64,000 bases of DNA from Ideonella_A sakaiensis_A (GCF_048320135.1 NZ_CP182947.1:2914001-2978000); one strand, 5' to 3'. Positions 50,617-59,564 are shown, counted from the stretch's first letter. Numbers and translations: made by a program. Notes: a model not told the origin generated them from the sequence alone.

Positions 50617-52200
50617 TCAGGTCACCGGTGCCGGATTGAACAGCACCAGTGCGTTGTGCAGCTTCCACTGCTCGGCCCAGGTCTTCTTGCGGCCGCTGGC
50701 CACATCGAGCATCAGCTCGAACATCTGCCAGCCGACCTGCTCGATCGTCGCGTCGCCGTCGGCGATCGCGCCGGCATTGATGTCCATCAGGTCGTGCCAG
50801 CGGCGCGCCAGGTCGCTGCGTGTCGCGACCTTGATCACCGGCACCTCGGCCAGCCCGTACGGCGTGCCGCGGCCGGTCGTGAAGACATGCAGGTTGATGC
50901 CGGCGGCCAGCTGCAGCGTGCCGCAGATGAAATCGCTGGCCGGTGTCGCGGCATAGACCAGGCCGCTGCTGATGCCGCGATCGCGCAGGCTCTGGCCCGG
51001 TGACAACACGCCGGTGATCGGCGCGCTGCCGCTCTTGATGATCGAACCCATCGCCTTTTCGACGATGTTCGACAGCCCGCCCTTCTTGTTTCCCGGTGTC
51101 GTGTTCGCGCTGCGATCGGCGCCGCCGCGTTGCAGGTAGGCGTCGTACCAGGCCATCTCGCGGATCATCTGCTCGGCAATTTCCGGTGAGCCGGCGCGCG
51201 CGGTCAGCTGGTCGATGCCGTCGCGCACCTCGGTCGTTTCGCTGAACATCACGGTGGCGCCGGCGCGCACCAGCAGGTCGGCGCAGAAACCGACCGCTGG
51301 ATTCGCGGTGACGCCACTGAAGGCATCGCTGCCGCCGCATTGCACGCCGACGACGAGTTCGCTGGCCGGCACCGTTTCGCGCCGCCGCGCATCGAGCCGC
51401 TGCAGATGCTGCTCGGCGGTTTTCATGATCGAATCGATCATCGACATGAAGCCGACGTGTGCGCCGTCCTGCAGGCAGACGACGTCGAGCGGTGTGTCCG
51501 CCGATGCGGCATTGCTGCTGCGCTGGTCGACGATCGCCAGGCTGCCGGGCGGCAGCAGCCGCTCCGGCTGCAGCTTCTCGCAGCCGAGGCTGACGACCAT
51601 CACCTCGTTGCCGAAATTCGGATTCTTCGTGATGTTGCGCAGCGTGCGGATCGGGATCGCCGCATCCGGCGCATCGATCGCGACGCCGCAACCATAGCCA
51701 TGCTCGAGGCCGACGACATCATCGACATTCGGATAGTTCGGCAGCAACTCGGCCTTGATGCGCTCGACCGCAAAGTCGACGACGCCGGCGACACACTGCA
51801 CCGTCTGCGTGATCGCGAGGATGTTGCGTGTGCCGACGCTGCCGTCGGCATTGCGGTAACCCTCGAAAACATGGCCTTCCAACGGCGGCAGCGGCCGCAG
51901 CGGCGCGGTGCCGACCGGCAGGCCGTCGAACGAACGCGCCTGCGGCATCTCGAGCAGCCGCTCGTGTACCCAGCTGCCACGCGGAATCGGCTTCAGTGCG
52001 GTGCCGATCACGACGTTGTAGCGCCGCACCGGGTCGCCGGCCGCCAGATCGACGAGCGCGACCTTGTGCCCCTGCGGCACACGGTCGACGAGCCTCAGGC
52101 CGTCGGCAAACACGGTGCCTTCCGGCAAGCCGCCGTCATTCGCGACGATCGCGACGTTGTCGCGTTCGTCCATCTTGATGTGGAGGGGTTTGTTGGCCAT
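50617..52200 (-). CDS. garD: Galactarate dehydratase (UxaA/GarD family)
   Basis: A 527-aa cytosolic dehydratase, close to E. coli GarD in length. N-terminal SAF-like part (about 1-80: HIKMDERDNVAIVANDGGLP, GHKVALVDLAAGDPVRRY), then the catalytic part with GYRNADGSVGTRNILAIT, GLEHGYGCGVA, CGGSDAFSGVTANPAVG and a late NTTPGNKKGGLSNIVEKA. GarD uses iron and forms 5-keto-4-deoxy-glucarate from galactarate. gudD, which makes the same product from glucarate, is 4 kb away, supporting GarD over altronate dehydratase UxaA. SD weak. Confidence 0.88.
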   Translation of the reverse strand: MANKPLHIKMDERDNVAIVANDGGLPEGTVFADGLRLVDRVPQGHKVALVDLAAGDPVRRYNVVIGTALKPIPRGSWVHERLLEMPQARSFDGLPVGTAPLRPLPPLEGHVFEGYRNADGSVGTRNILAITQTVQCVAGVVDFAVERIKAELLPNYPNVDDVVGLEHGYGCGVAIDAPDAAIPIRTLRNITKNPNFGNEVMVVSLGCEKLQPERLLPPGSLAIVDQRSSNAASADTPLDVVCLQDGAHVGFMSMIDSIMKTAEQHLQRLDARRRETVPASELVVGVQCGGSDAFSGVTANPAVGFCADLLVRAGATVMFSETTEVRDGIDQLTARAGSPEIAEQMIREMAWYDAYLQRGGADRSANTTPGNKKGGLSNIVEKAMGSIIKSGSAPITGVLSPGQSLRDRGISSGLVYAATPASDFICGTLQLAAGINLHVFTTGRGTPYGLAEVPVIKVATRSDLARRWHDLMDINAGAIADGDATIEQVGWQMFELMLDVASGRKKTWAEQWKLHNALVLFNPAPVT

Positions 52201-52244
52201 TGCCGAATGTAGCGTTCTCGCGATTGCTGGCCAATGCCACCAGA

Positions 52245-52276
52245 CCGAATCGGGGCTGAAGCCCCTCCCACAAAAG
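52245..52276 (-). repeat. REP-like element, copy 4
   Basis: CCGAATCGGGGCTGAAGCCC then CTCCCACAAAAG, in the garD-hydrolase gap, almost identical to copy 2. Confidence 0.85.
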
Positions 52277-52304
52277 AACGGCATCAGCGGGGCATCGGTG
52301 CTTA

Positions 52305-52333
52305 TCTGTGGGAGCGGCTTCAGCCGGGATTGC
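52305..52333 (+). repeat. REP-like element, copy 5
   Basis: TCTGTGGGAGCGGCTTCAGC then CGGGATTGC, inverted relative to copies 4 and 6; stem GCGGCTTCAGCCG with one imperfect pair. Confidence 0.8.
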
Positions 52334-52348
52334 TGGCCATGCAACCAG

Positions 52349-52377
52349 CCTGAATCGGGGCCGAAGCCCCTCCTGCA
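52349..52377 (-). repeat. REP-like element, copy 6
   Basis: CCTGAATCGGGGCCGAAGCC then CCTCCTGCA. With copies 4 and 5 it forms an alternating cluster of three units within 133 bases, the arrangement known as a BIME. Confidence 0.8.
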
Positions 52378-52384
52378 CGGCAGG

Positions 52385-53743
52385 CTACGGCCGCTCGCGC
52401 GCGACGACGCGGCTTTCCAGCGGCTTCGGCTGATAGCTCGCATCGAAGCTGCAGCCGGCGCCGAATCTTGCTTCGTACGCCGGGCAGGCCGCGGCGATGC
52501 CGGCCGCGGTCGGTTTCGCGCCCTGTTCGACCCAGCCGAGCAACGCATCGAGCAGCACCGGGTAGGTGACGTCGCTGATATAGCTGTGGGTGCCCTTGCT
52601 GGTGAAGGTCTGTACCAGGCGATCCCCGCTGCCGCCCTTTTTCATCGTCTCGCCGAAGTGCGCATCGAGTTCGACGAAGGCGGTCGGATCGCCGATCCAC
52701 TTGGTCGTCAGCACCGGCACCGGGATGCGGCCGGCGAGGTCGGTATCGGCAGCAAAACGCCTGACCGCGGCCGGGTCGGCGCGGTAGCGGGCGACGCCGG
52801 CATTCAGCGCGGCATCGTCGCTGGAGCCGGCATAACGCGCACCGGCATTGCCGAACGGGCTGGCGCCGCCGGTGCGTTTCTCGACGATGTCCTGGAAGTG
52901 CATCGTCGCCCAGTTCATGTGGCCCTGGATCGAGCTGGCCGGGATCTTCAGCACGCGCTCGATCGTCTGCACCTTGGCCTGCTGGTCCGCGCTGCGCTGC
53001 GCGGCCGGCTTGTCGAGCGCCAGGCACTCGTCGACACGCGCGGCGACATCGGCCTGGACCATCTTCGCGCCGGCCGGCAGCCCGATGTTCAGCGGATATT
53101 GCGCCTCGGTCGGCCGCGGGTGGTTGTTGCACAGGTACTGGTATACCGCACGCAGGTCGGTGCGGAAATCGTAGGAACGGGTGCCGCCGGCGAGCACGCC
53201 GCTGGTCAGCAGCACCGCGTCGTAGGGCTGGCTGCCGACCGTCGACGCGGTGAACATCTCGGCGCCTTTCGCCGCGACATTGGCGCCCCACGACTGGCCG
53301 TGCAGGATGGTGCGTTTTGGCTTCGCGACATGGGCGCGGAAGATGCGGCGCAGCCGCTCGGTATCTTCGGCCGCCGCGCGCACCTCGACGCCGCCCTGGC
53401 GGAAGCTCGAGCCGGCATAGGCATACCCGGCCTTCACCGCGATCGCCCAGCGCGTCAGGTCCTCCTCGGCGCGTTTGGCAGTTGCTTCGCCGAGAAATGG
53501 TCCGCCGTGCGCATGCAGCAGCAGATGGCCGTTCCAGTCGGCCGGCATCGCGATCAGGTAGTGCGCGCCCTTGCTGTCGGTGCCTGCCAGGCAGCGAGCA
53601 GTCGACGGCACCGCTTGCGGGCATTTGGTCGCCGTCGGCGCGGCTTCCGCGAACGGTGGCTCGCCGACGTTCGCACAGCCGAACAGCAACGGCGGGATCA
53701 GCAACGCGGCGGCGTGCAGCAGTCGCGGGGTGGGCAACAACAT
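52385..53743 (-). CDS. Secreted lipoprotein alpha/beta hydrolase
   Basis: A 452-aa exported hydrolase. N-terminal signal with lipobox LLFGC, then LLLHAHGGP (oxyanion region), the nucleophile elbow GQSWG and a candidate late His in SKGTHSYISD. The fold is that of S9/alpha-beta hydrolases with inserted helices. Substrate unknown; an ester or peptide is likely. AGGAGA upstream fixes the start. It is divergent from a LysR regulator, which may control it. Confidence 0.82.
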   Translation of the reverse strand: MLLPTPRLLHAAALLIPPLLFGCANVGEPPFAEAAPTATKCPQAVPSTARCLAGTDSKGAHYLIAMPADWNGHLLLHAHGGPFLGEATAKRAEEDLTRWAIAVKAGYAYAGSSFRQGGVEVRAAAEDTERLRRIFRAHVAKPKRTILHGQSWGANVAAKGAEMFTASTVGSQPYDAVLLTSGVLAGGTRSYDFRTDLRAVYQYLCNNHPRPTEAQYPLNIGLPAGAKMVQADVAARVDECLALDKPAAQRSADQQAKVQTIERVLKIPASSIQGHMNWATMHFQDIVEKRTGGASPFGNAGARYAGSSDDAALNAGVARYRADPAAVRRFAADTDLAGRIPVPVLTTKWIGDPTAFVELDAHFGETMKKGGSGDRLVQTFTSKGTHSYISDVTYPVLLDALLGWVEQGAKPTAAGIAAACPAYEARFGAGCSFDASYQPKPLESRVVARERP

Positions 53744-53853
53744 GGTGGTCTCCTGAAGGGGTTCTCGTCGGCGCGCTGCTGCGCGACGGTCGGCGATTCT
53801 GGATCGTGCCGAGCCAGATGGCAAAGATGTCTAGAATCTCGACTCCATACGCC

Positions 53854-54846
53854 ATGCATATCGAACTGCGCCACCTGCGTTATTTCGCCGCGGTTGCCGG
53901 CGCCGGGCACATCACCCGCGCCGCCGAGCAGCTCGGCATCCAACAGCCGCCGCTGAGCCAGCAGATCCGTGCGCTTGAAGACGAACTCGGTCTGGCGCTG
54001 TTCGTGCGCCATCCGAAAGGTGTCGAACTGACCGAGGCCGGCCGCCAGCTGCAGGTCGAGGCGGCGCGGCTGCTCGGCGATTTCGACGCGATGCGCAAGC
54101 GGATGGCTGCATTTGCGCAGGGCCAGCGAGGCCGGCTGGCGATCGGCTTCACCAGTTCGGCGGCGGCGCATGCCTTCACGCCGGAGGCCTTGCGGTTGTG
54201 CCGCAGCCGCCATCCGGAGATCGAGCTGGTCGTCAGCGAAAACAATGCCGCCGAGATCACCGAGGCGGTCGCCGCGCAGCGCTTGCACTGCGGTTTTCTG
54301 CGCGTGCCGGTGGCGACACCACGTGGGGTTGCGCTCGAACCGCTGCTGCAGGAGGCGACGCTGCTCGCGCTGCCATCCGACCACCGGCTGGCCCGGGCGC
54401 CCGATGCAGAAACGGTGCCGGTATCGCTGGCGCAACTGCGCGGCGAAAAACTGATCCTGGTCCGCCGGCCCGGTGCGCCGGGCCTGTATGCGAACCTGCT
54501 GGCCGCCTGCGAACGGCAGCGGGTGCAGGTCGAGGTGGTCGCCGAGGTCGAGCGGATGATGACCAACCTGAACCTGGTCGCTGCCGGTGTCGGCATCTCG
54601 GTGGTGCCGGCATCGATGTCCGGCGCGCACCGCCATGCGATCGTCTACCGGCCATTGGCCGCATCGGCGCGGCTCGGCGCGCCGATCACGCTGGTCTGGC
54701 GCGAGGCCGATGCGCAGGGGCCGCTCGCGACCTTCATCACGCTGGCGCGGGAAGTGGCGGCGCGCTACCGCGAGCGCAGGCAGGCGGCCTCGGCGGCTGC
54801 GCCAGCAGCGCCGCCCGCGGTCCCACGCCGCCGTCGGAAGAACTGA
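53854..54846 (+). CDS. LysR-family transcriptional regulator
   Basis: A 330-aa regulator: HTH (MHIELRHLRYFAAVAGAGHI, LGIQQPPLSQQIRALEDELG) and two-lobe effector domain with a Ser/Ala-rich C-terminal tail. It is of the CatM/BenM-like subtype by the HLRYF...QQPPLSQQI pattern, which often senses aromatic or dicarboxylic acids. The 110-base gap to the divergent hydrolase should hold the shared promoter. Start 53854 chosen; ATGs at 53818 and 53827 are also in frame. Confidence 0.88.
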   Translation: MHIELRHLRYFAAVAGAGHITRAAEQLGIQQPPLSQQIRALEDELGLALFVRHPKGVELTEAGRQLQVEAARLLGDFDAMRKRMAAFAQGQRGRLAIGFTSSAAAHAFTPEALRLCRSRHPEIELVVSENNAAEITEAVAAQRLHCGFLRVPVATPRGVALEPLLQEATLLALPSDHRLARAPDAETVPVSLAQLRGEKLILVRRPGAPGLYANLLAACERQRVQVEVVAEVERMMTNLNLVAAGVGISVVPASMSGAHRHAIVYRPLAASARLGAPITLVWREADAQGPLATFITLAREVAARYRERRQAASAAAPAAPPAVPRRRRKN

Positions 54847-54860
54847 CGCAGCGCCGGCGC

Positions 54861-54889
54861 TCTGGTAGCGCTGTCATGCTTTCTATAAT
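54861..54889 (+). promoter_or_regulatory. lacI-family gene promoter with overlapping operator
   Basis: -10 TATAAT (54884-54889), 17 bases after a poor -35 (TCTGGT, 54861-54866). The operator CTGGTAGCGCTGTCAT (54862-54877) fills the spacer and matches 13 of 16 positions of the reverse of the gudD operator at 55978. Initiation would fall at about 54896, the A of the start codon, giving a leaderless mRNA. Confidence 0.65.
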
Positions 54890-54895
54890 TCGCCG

Positions 54896-55930
54896 ATGAG
54901 CACCGATGCCGCGCCGCCACGCCGCTCACGCCGCAGCAGCGGCGCAGTGACGCTGCACGATGTTGCACGGCTGGCCGGCGTCGCGCCGATCACCGCATCG
55001 CGGGCACTGAACTCGCCGGAACAGGTTTCCGAGGAGGTGCGGCGCAAGGTCGGCGATGCCGTTGCGCGCACCGGTTATGTGCCGAACCTGGTCGCCGGCG
55101 GGCTGGCGTCGCGGCGCAGCCGGCTGGTTGCCGCCGTCGTGCCGACCGTCGCCGGCCCGGTATTCCTGCGCACCGTGCAGGCGCTGACCGAAACACTCGC
55201 AGGGCACGGTTACCAGCTGATGCTCGGCCAGACCGGTTACCGCGGCAGCCGCGAGGACGCTTTGCTCGAGGCGATCATCGGCCGCCGGCCCGACGGCATC
55301 GTGCTGACCGGCATCCTGCATTCGGCCGCCGGGCGGCGCCAACTGCTCGCCTCGCGGATACCGGTCGTCGAGACCTGGGACCTGACACCGACACCGATCG
55401 ACATGCTGGTCGGTTTTTCGCATGAACAAGTGGGCGAGGCCGTCGCACATCATCTGCAGCAGCGCGGCCGGCAACGGCTGGCGCTGATCACCGGCGACGA
55501 CGAACGGGCGCTGCGTCGGCGCGACGGCTTTGTCGCCGCGGCGCGCCGCCTCGGTCTGGCCGATCCGCGGGTCGTCACGGTGCCGGCGCCGACCACGGTG
55601 CGCAGCGGGCGCGAGGCGCTGGCTGACTTGTTCGCTGCCGATGCGGCGGCTGCCGATGCGCTGTTCTGCAGTTCCGACCTGCTGGCGATCGGCGTCTTGA
55701 CCGAGGCGCGTTGCCGCAGTATTGCCGTGCCCGAAGACGTTGCCGTGGTCGGCTTCGGCGACCTCGAATTTGCCGCCGACCTCGAGCCGGCGCTGACGAC
55801 GGTGCGCGTCAACGGCGAGGCGATCGGCCAGCAGGCGGCGCAATTCATCATCGATCGTGCCGCAGGCCGGCCAATCGCCGAGCCGGTCATCGACATCGGC
55901 CATTCGATCGTTGTTCGCGACAGCGGATGA
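54896..55930 (+). CDS. LacI/GntR-type sugar-acid regulator
   Basis: A 344-aa LacI-family repressor: HTH and hinge at residues 18 to about 65 (VTLHDVARLAGVAPITASRA, LNSPEQVSEEVRRKV) and a periplasmic-binding-like effector domain (AAVVPTVAGPVFLRTVQALT, LVGFSHEQVGEAVAHHL, VVGFGDLEFAADLEPALTTV). The HDVARLAGVAPITASRALN helix is that of the GntR (gluconate) branch, whose operators have a central TAGCGCTA-like core, matching the palindromes here. It should repress itself and gudD, released by a sugar acid such as glucarate. Confidence 0.92.
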   Translation: MSTDAAPPRRSRRSSGAVTLHDVARLAGVAPITASRALNSPEQVSEEVRRKVGDAVARTGYVPNLVAGGLASRRSRLVAAVVPTVAGPVFLRTVQALTETLAGHGYQLMLGQTGYRGSREDALLEAIIGRRPDGIVLTGILHSAAGRRQLLASRIPVVETWDLTPTPIDMLVGFSHEQVGEAVAHHLQQRGRQRLALITGDDERALRRRDGFVAAARRLGLADPRVVTVPAPTTVRSGREALADLFAADAAAADALFCSSDLLAIGVLTEARCRSIAVPEDVAVVGFGDLEFAADLEPALTTVRVNGEAIGQQAAQFIIDRAAGRPIAEPVIDIGHSIVVRDSG

Positions 55931-55944
55931 ACCGCGTCACCGGC

Positions 55945-55993
55945 TTGCCGCAGCCGGCCTCCGCCGATATCATCGATATGTTAGCGCTACCAT
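55945..55993 (+). promoter_or_regulatory. gudD promoter and LacI operator
   Basis: -35 TTGCCG (55945-55950), 17-base spacer, -10 TATCAT (55968-55973), predicted start near 55980. The operator ATGTTAGC-GCTACCAT (55978-55993, one mismatch from perfect symmetry) covers the start point and ends 7 bases before the gudD ATG. A repressor there would block initiation. Confidence 0.7.
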
Positions 55994-56000
55994 CAATTCC

Positions 56001-57332
56001 ATGACCCATTCCACCCCGCGCATCACCGCGCTGCGCGTGATCCCGGTTGCCGGGCGCGACAGCATGCTGCTGAACCTGAGCGGCGCGCACGGCCCGTTTT
56101 TCACCCGCAACCTGCTGATCCTGACCGACAGCGCCGGTCGCACCGGCGTCGGCGAGGTGCCGGGTGGCGAAAAGATCCGCAAGACGTTGGAGGACGCCGC
56201 TGCGCTGGTTGTCGGCGAGCCGATCGGCTCCCACCAGCAACTGCTGCAGAAGGTGCAGAAAACCTTTGCCGACCGCGATGCCGGCGGCCGTGGTCAACAG
56301 ACCTTCGACCTGCGGATCACGATCCATGCGGTCACCGCCATCGAATCGGCGCTGCTCGACCTGCTCGGCCAGCACCTCGAGGTGCCGGTCGCTGCGCTGC
56401 TCGGCGAAGGCCAGCAGCGCGATGCGGTCGAGGTGCTCGGATACCTGTTCTACATCGGCGACCGCAATCGCACCGACCTGCCCTATGCCAGCGAGCCGGA
56501 TGCCGCCGACGACTGGTCGCGGCTGCGCCATGAGGAGGCGCTGACGCCGCAGGCGATCGTCCGCCTCGCCGAGGCGGCGCGCGAGCGTTACGGCTTCAAT
56601 GATTTCAAGCTGAAAGGCGGCGTGCTGCGCGGCGACGACGAGGTCGATGCGATCGTCGCGCTGCACGAGCGGTTTCCGCAGGCCCGCGTGACGCTCGATC
56701 CGAACGGCGGCTGGTTGCTGAAGGATGCGATCCGCCTCGGCCAGCGGATGCGCGGCATCGTGGCCTATGCCGAGGACCCGTGCGGTGCAGAGGACGGTTT
56801 TTCAGGCCGCGAGGTGATGGCCGAATTCCGCCGCGCGACCGGCCTGCCGACCGCGACCAACATGATCGCGACCGACTGGCGGCAGTTGGCGCATGCGCTG
56901 GCGCTGCAGTCGGTCGACATACCGCTCGCCGATCCGCATTTCTGGACGATGGCCGGCTCGGTGCGCGTCGCGCAGACCTGCCGCGACTGGGGGCTGACCT
57001 GGGGCTCGCACTCGAACAACCATTTCGACGTCTCGCTCGCGATGTTCACCCACGTCGGCGCCGCTGCGCCGGGCCGCGTCACCGCGATCGATACCCACTG
57101 GATCTGGCAGGACGGCCAGCGGCTGACGCGCGAGCCGCTGCGCATCGTCGACGGCCATCTGCGGGTGCCGGAGCGGCCGGGCCTCGGCATCGAACTCGAC
57201 ATGGCCGAGGTCGAGAAGGCGCACCAGCTCTATTTGCAACACGGCCTCGGCGCCCGCGACGATGCGGCAGCGATGCAGTATCTGCTGCCCGGCTGGCGAT
57301 TCGATCCGAAGCGACCGTGTCTGGTGCGCTGA
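56001..57332 (+). CDS. gudD: Glucarate dehydratase
   Basis: A 443-aa enolase-superfamily dehydratase converting D-glucarate (and L-idarate) to 5-keto-4-deoxy-glucarate. The active-site set matches E. coli GudD shifted by two: Lys203 and Lys205 in FKLKGGV, metal ligands Asp233 (LDPNGGW), Glu258 (YAEDP) and Asn287 (ATNMIATDW), and the dyad Asp311 (ADPHF) and His337 (GSHSNNHFD). The start lies 7 bases after a LacI operator; the SD is weak. It leads a run with the 2-hydroxyacid dehydrogenase (26-base gap). Confidence 0.96.
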   Translation: MTHSTPRITALRVIPVAGRDSMLLNLSGAHGPFFTRNLLILTDSAGRTGVGEVPGGEKIRKTLEDAAALVVGEPIGSHQQLLQKVQKTFADRDAGGRGQQTFDLRITIHAVTAIESALLDLLGQHLEVPVAALLGEGQQRDAVEVLGYLFYIGDRNRTDLPYASEPDAADDWSRLRHEEALTPQAIVRLAEAARERYGFNDFKLKGGVLRGDDEVDAIVALHERFPQARVTLDPNGGWLLKDAIRLGQRMRGIVAYAEDPCGAEDGFSGREVMAEFRRATGLPTATNMIATDWRQLAHALALQSVDIPLADPHFWTMAGSVRVAQTCRDWGLTWGSHSNNHFDVSLAMFTHVGAAAPGRVTAIDTHWIWQDGQRLTREPLRIVDGHLRVPERPGLGIELDMAEVEKAHQLYLQHGLGARDDAAAMQYLLPGWRFDPKRPCLVR

Positions 57333-57358
57333 GCGGCGCGCCGATTTCTGGAGAACAG

Positions 57359-58336
57359 ATGACTTCACAACGTCCCCGCATCGTGCAGGCCGGCCGACTG
57401 CTGTCCACGCTGGAGCGCCGCCTGGCCGAGCGCTACGACACCACGCGGCTGGTCGAGCAGGCCGATCAGCGGGCCTGGCTGGCGGCCAATGGCGCCGGCG
57501 TCACCGGCCTCGTCACCTCGGCTGGCACCGGCATAGCCGCCGACGTGATCGCCGCGCTGCCCGATCTTCGGGTGATCTCGAGTTTTGGAGTCGGCCTCGA
57601 CAAGCTGCCGCTCGCCGCAGCGGCCGAGCGCGGCATCGCGGTCGGCTATACGCCCGATGTGCTGAACGATTGCGTCGCCGATCTGGCGATCGCACTGCTG
57701 CTCGACATCGCGCGGCGCGTCAGCGAGGCCGACCGCTTCGTCCGCCGTGGCGGCTGGTCTGCGCCGGGCGGCAAGGCCTTTCCGCTCGCACGCAAGGTCA
57801 GCGGCGCAAAACTCGGCATCGTCGGCCTCGGCCGCATCGGCCGCACGATCGCGCGCCGTGCCGATGGTTTCGAGATGGCGATCCGTTATCACAGCCGTCG
57901 TCCGGTCGCCGATGCGCCATGGCAGCACGAGCCGTCGCTGCATGCGCTTGCGCGCTGGTGCGACCACCTCGTCGTGATCACCGCCGGCGGCGCCGAGACG
58001 CGGCACCTGATCGATGCCGAGGTGCTCGATGCGCTCGGCCCGCGCGGCTTTCTCGTCAATGTCTCGCGCGGTTCCGTCGTCGACGAACAGGCGCTGGTGC
58101 GTGCGCTCGCCGAACGGCGCATCGCCGGCGCCGGGCTCGATGTGTTCGAGGACGAGCCGCGGGTGCCGGCCGAACTGCTGACGATGGACAACGTCGTGCT
58201 GCTGCCGCACATCGCCAGTGCAACCGAAGAGACACGCGAGGCGATGGCGGCGCGGGTCCTCGACAACCTGGAGCAGTTTTATGCCGACGGCACGCTGCTG
58301 TCGGCGGCGCCGCTGCCGGAAACCGCTAGCGGATGA
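57359..58336 (+). CDS. D-isomer-specific 2-hydroxyacid dehydrogenase
   Basis: A 325-aa NAD(P)-dependent oxidoreductase: Rossmann motif LGIVGLGRIGRTIARR, and the catalytic Arg (VNVSRGSVVDE), Glu (DVFEDEP) and His (LLPHIASAT). Related enzymes reduce hydroxypyruvate or glyoxylate. Downstream of gudD with GGAG 6 bases before the start, it may reduce a 2-keto acid from aldarate breakdown; that link is inferred from the operon. Its stop overlaps the convergent cupin gene by 11 bases. Confidence 0.9.
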   Translation: MTSQRPRIVQAGRLLSTLERRLAERYDTTRLVEQADQRAWLAANGAGVTGLVTSAGTGIAADVIAALPDLRVISSFGVGLDKLPLAAAAERGIAVGYTPDVLNDCVADLAIALLLDIARRVSEADRFVRRGGWSAPGGKAFPLARKVSGAKLGIVGLGRIGRTIARRADGFEMAIRYHSRRPVADAPWQHEPSLHALARWCDHLVVITAGGAETRHLIDAEVLDALGPRGFLVNVSRGSVVDEQALVRALAERRIAGAGLDVFEDEPRVPAELLTMDNVVLLPHIASATEETREAMAARVLDNLEQFYADGTLLSAAPLPETASG

Positions 58337-58817
58337 ACTGCTGCACGTAGTCGGCGCCGAGGCCGTTGCCTTCGTAGTGGCGGCGGCACATCTCGATCTT
58401 CGTGAAGACGTCCTCGTAGCCGGCCTGCTTGCCGTCGGCATCGACGTAGACCATCGCGCCGTGGATGTTGAAGAAGGTGATCATTTCGGTCGCGCCATCG
58501 GCGGCATCGTCGACGACCAGCGTGTGGATCTCGCCCGGCGGCTCGTAGACAAACGATCCTTCGCTGGCGATCCAGTCGTGTTCGAGATAACGCCAGGCGC
58601 CGCGGATCACATAGCCGGTGACCCACGACGGATGGATGTGGCGCGACAACACCCCCGACTTGCGCACCCGCAACAGGTTGCACCAGCTGCCGGTGACGGT
58701 ATTGAGCAGCAGCGGGCGGAACCAGACTTCGGGCGCCTGCGGCACCCAGACGCGTTCGTCGTCGGGTATCGCCTGGATCGCGATTTCGGGCCGGATGCCC
58801 GGCAGTTGGACGATCAT
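58326..58817 (-). CDS. Cupin protein (2,4'-dihydroxyacetophenone dioxygenase-like)
   Basis: 163 residues with a cupin barrel: SGVLSRHIHPSWVTGYVIRG (His-x-His) and SFVYEPPGEIHTLVV (Glu and late His). This arrangement and WFRPLLLNTVTGSWCNLLR near the N-terminus match the 2,4'-dihydroxyacetophenone dioxygenase/ChrR-like cupin group, but many members act on other compounds. AAGGAG precedes the ATG. Co-oriented with the SDR gene (12-base gap), which is probably transcribed first. Confidence 0.82.
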   Translation of the reverse strand: MIVQLPGIRPEIAIQAIPDDERVWVPQAPEVWFRPLLLNTVTGSWCNLLRVRKSGVLSRHIHPSWVTGYVIRGAWRYLEHDWIASEGSFVYEPPGEIHTLVVDDAADGATEMITFFNIHGAMVYVDADGKQAGYEDVFTKIEMCRRHYEGNGLGADYVQQFIR

Positions 58818-58829
58818 CTCGAGACTCCT

Positions 58830-59564
58830 TCAGGTGATCAGGTAGCCGCCATCGACCGGCAGCACAACGCCGGTGACAAAAGCGGCCCAGGGCGAGGCGA
58901 GAAACAGTGCGCCACCGGCGACATCGGCCGGCGTGCCCCAACGGCCCATCGGCGTGCGCGCGAGGATCGGGCCGCTGCGCGCGGCATCGTTTTGCAGCGC
59001 GTTGGTCAACGGTGTCGCGATCCAGCCCGGCGCCAGCGCATTGACGCGGATGCCGTCGGCCGCATAGGCGATCGCCAGCGACTTCGTCAGCTGCGCAACA
59101 CCGCCCTTGCTCGCGCTGTAGGCCGGTACCAGCCCGCCGCCGAAGAAGCTCAGCATCGATGCGGTATTGACGATGCAGCCGCCGCTGGCGGCGAGCAGGG
59201 CGCGCGCCGCGGCGCAGCAGCGCATCGTGCCGTTCAGGTTGATGTCGAGCACCTGCGCAAAGACGGCCGGGTCGTGTTCGTCGCCGCGGCGGATGATGCC
59301 GGCGCAGTTGACCAGCACGTCGAGTTGGTCGAAGCGGCCGAGCAGCGCTGGCACCGCCGCATCGTCGCGCACATCGAGGCATTCGACGGTGGCGCCGGCC
59401 AGCGTGTCGCTGCTGCAGGCCGCGTCGACCTCGGCGCTGGTGGCACCTGTGACCGTGACGCGTGCGCCATGCTGCACGAAGGCCGCACCGATGCCGGCGC
59501 CGATGCCGCTGCTGCCGCCGACGACGAGCACACTGCGGCCGGAGAAGAAGTCATCAATCGCCAT
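58830..59564 (-). CDS. Short-chain dehydrogenase/reductase
   Basis: A 244-aa classical SDR: cofactor motif GGSSGIGAGIG, NCAG, catalytic Ser in TASMLSF and YSASKGG (Tyr, Lys), and APGWIATPLT plus the C-terminal DGGYLIT. It oxidises or reduces a hydroxyl/keto group with NAD(P). Placed at the end of the aldarate cluster with the cupin, it may act on a sugar-acid-like substrate (inference). Confidence 0.9.
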   Translation of the reverse strand: MAIDDFFSGRSVLVVGGSSGIGAGIGAAFVQHGARVTVTGATSAEVDAACSSDTLAGATVECLDVRDDAAVPALLGRFDQLDVLVNCAGIIRRGDEHDPAVFAQVLDINLNGTMRCCAAARALLAASGGCIVNTASMLSFFGGGLVPAYSASKGGVAQLTKSLAIAYAADGIRVNALAPGWIATPLTNALQNDAARSGPILARTPMGRWGTPADVAGGALFLASPWAAFVTGVVLPVDGGYLIT

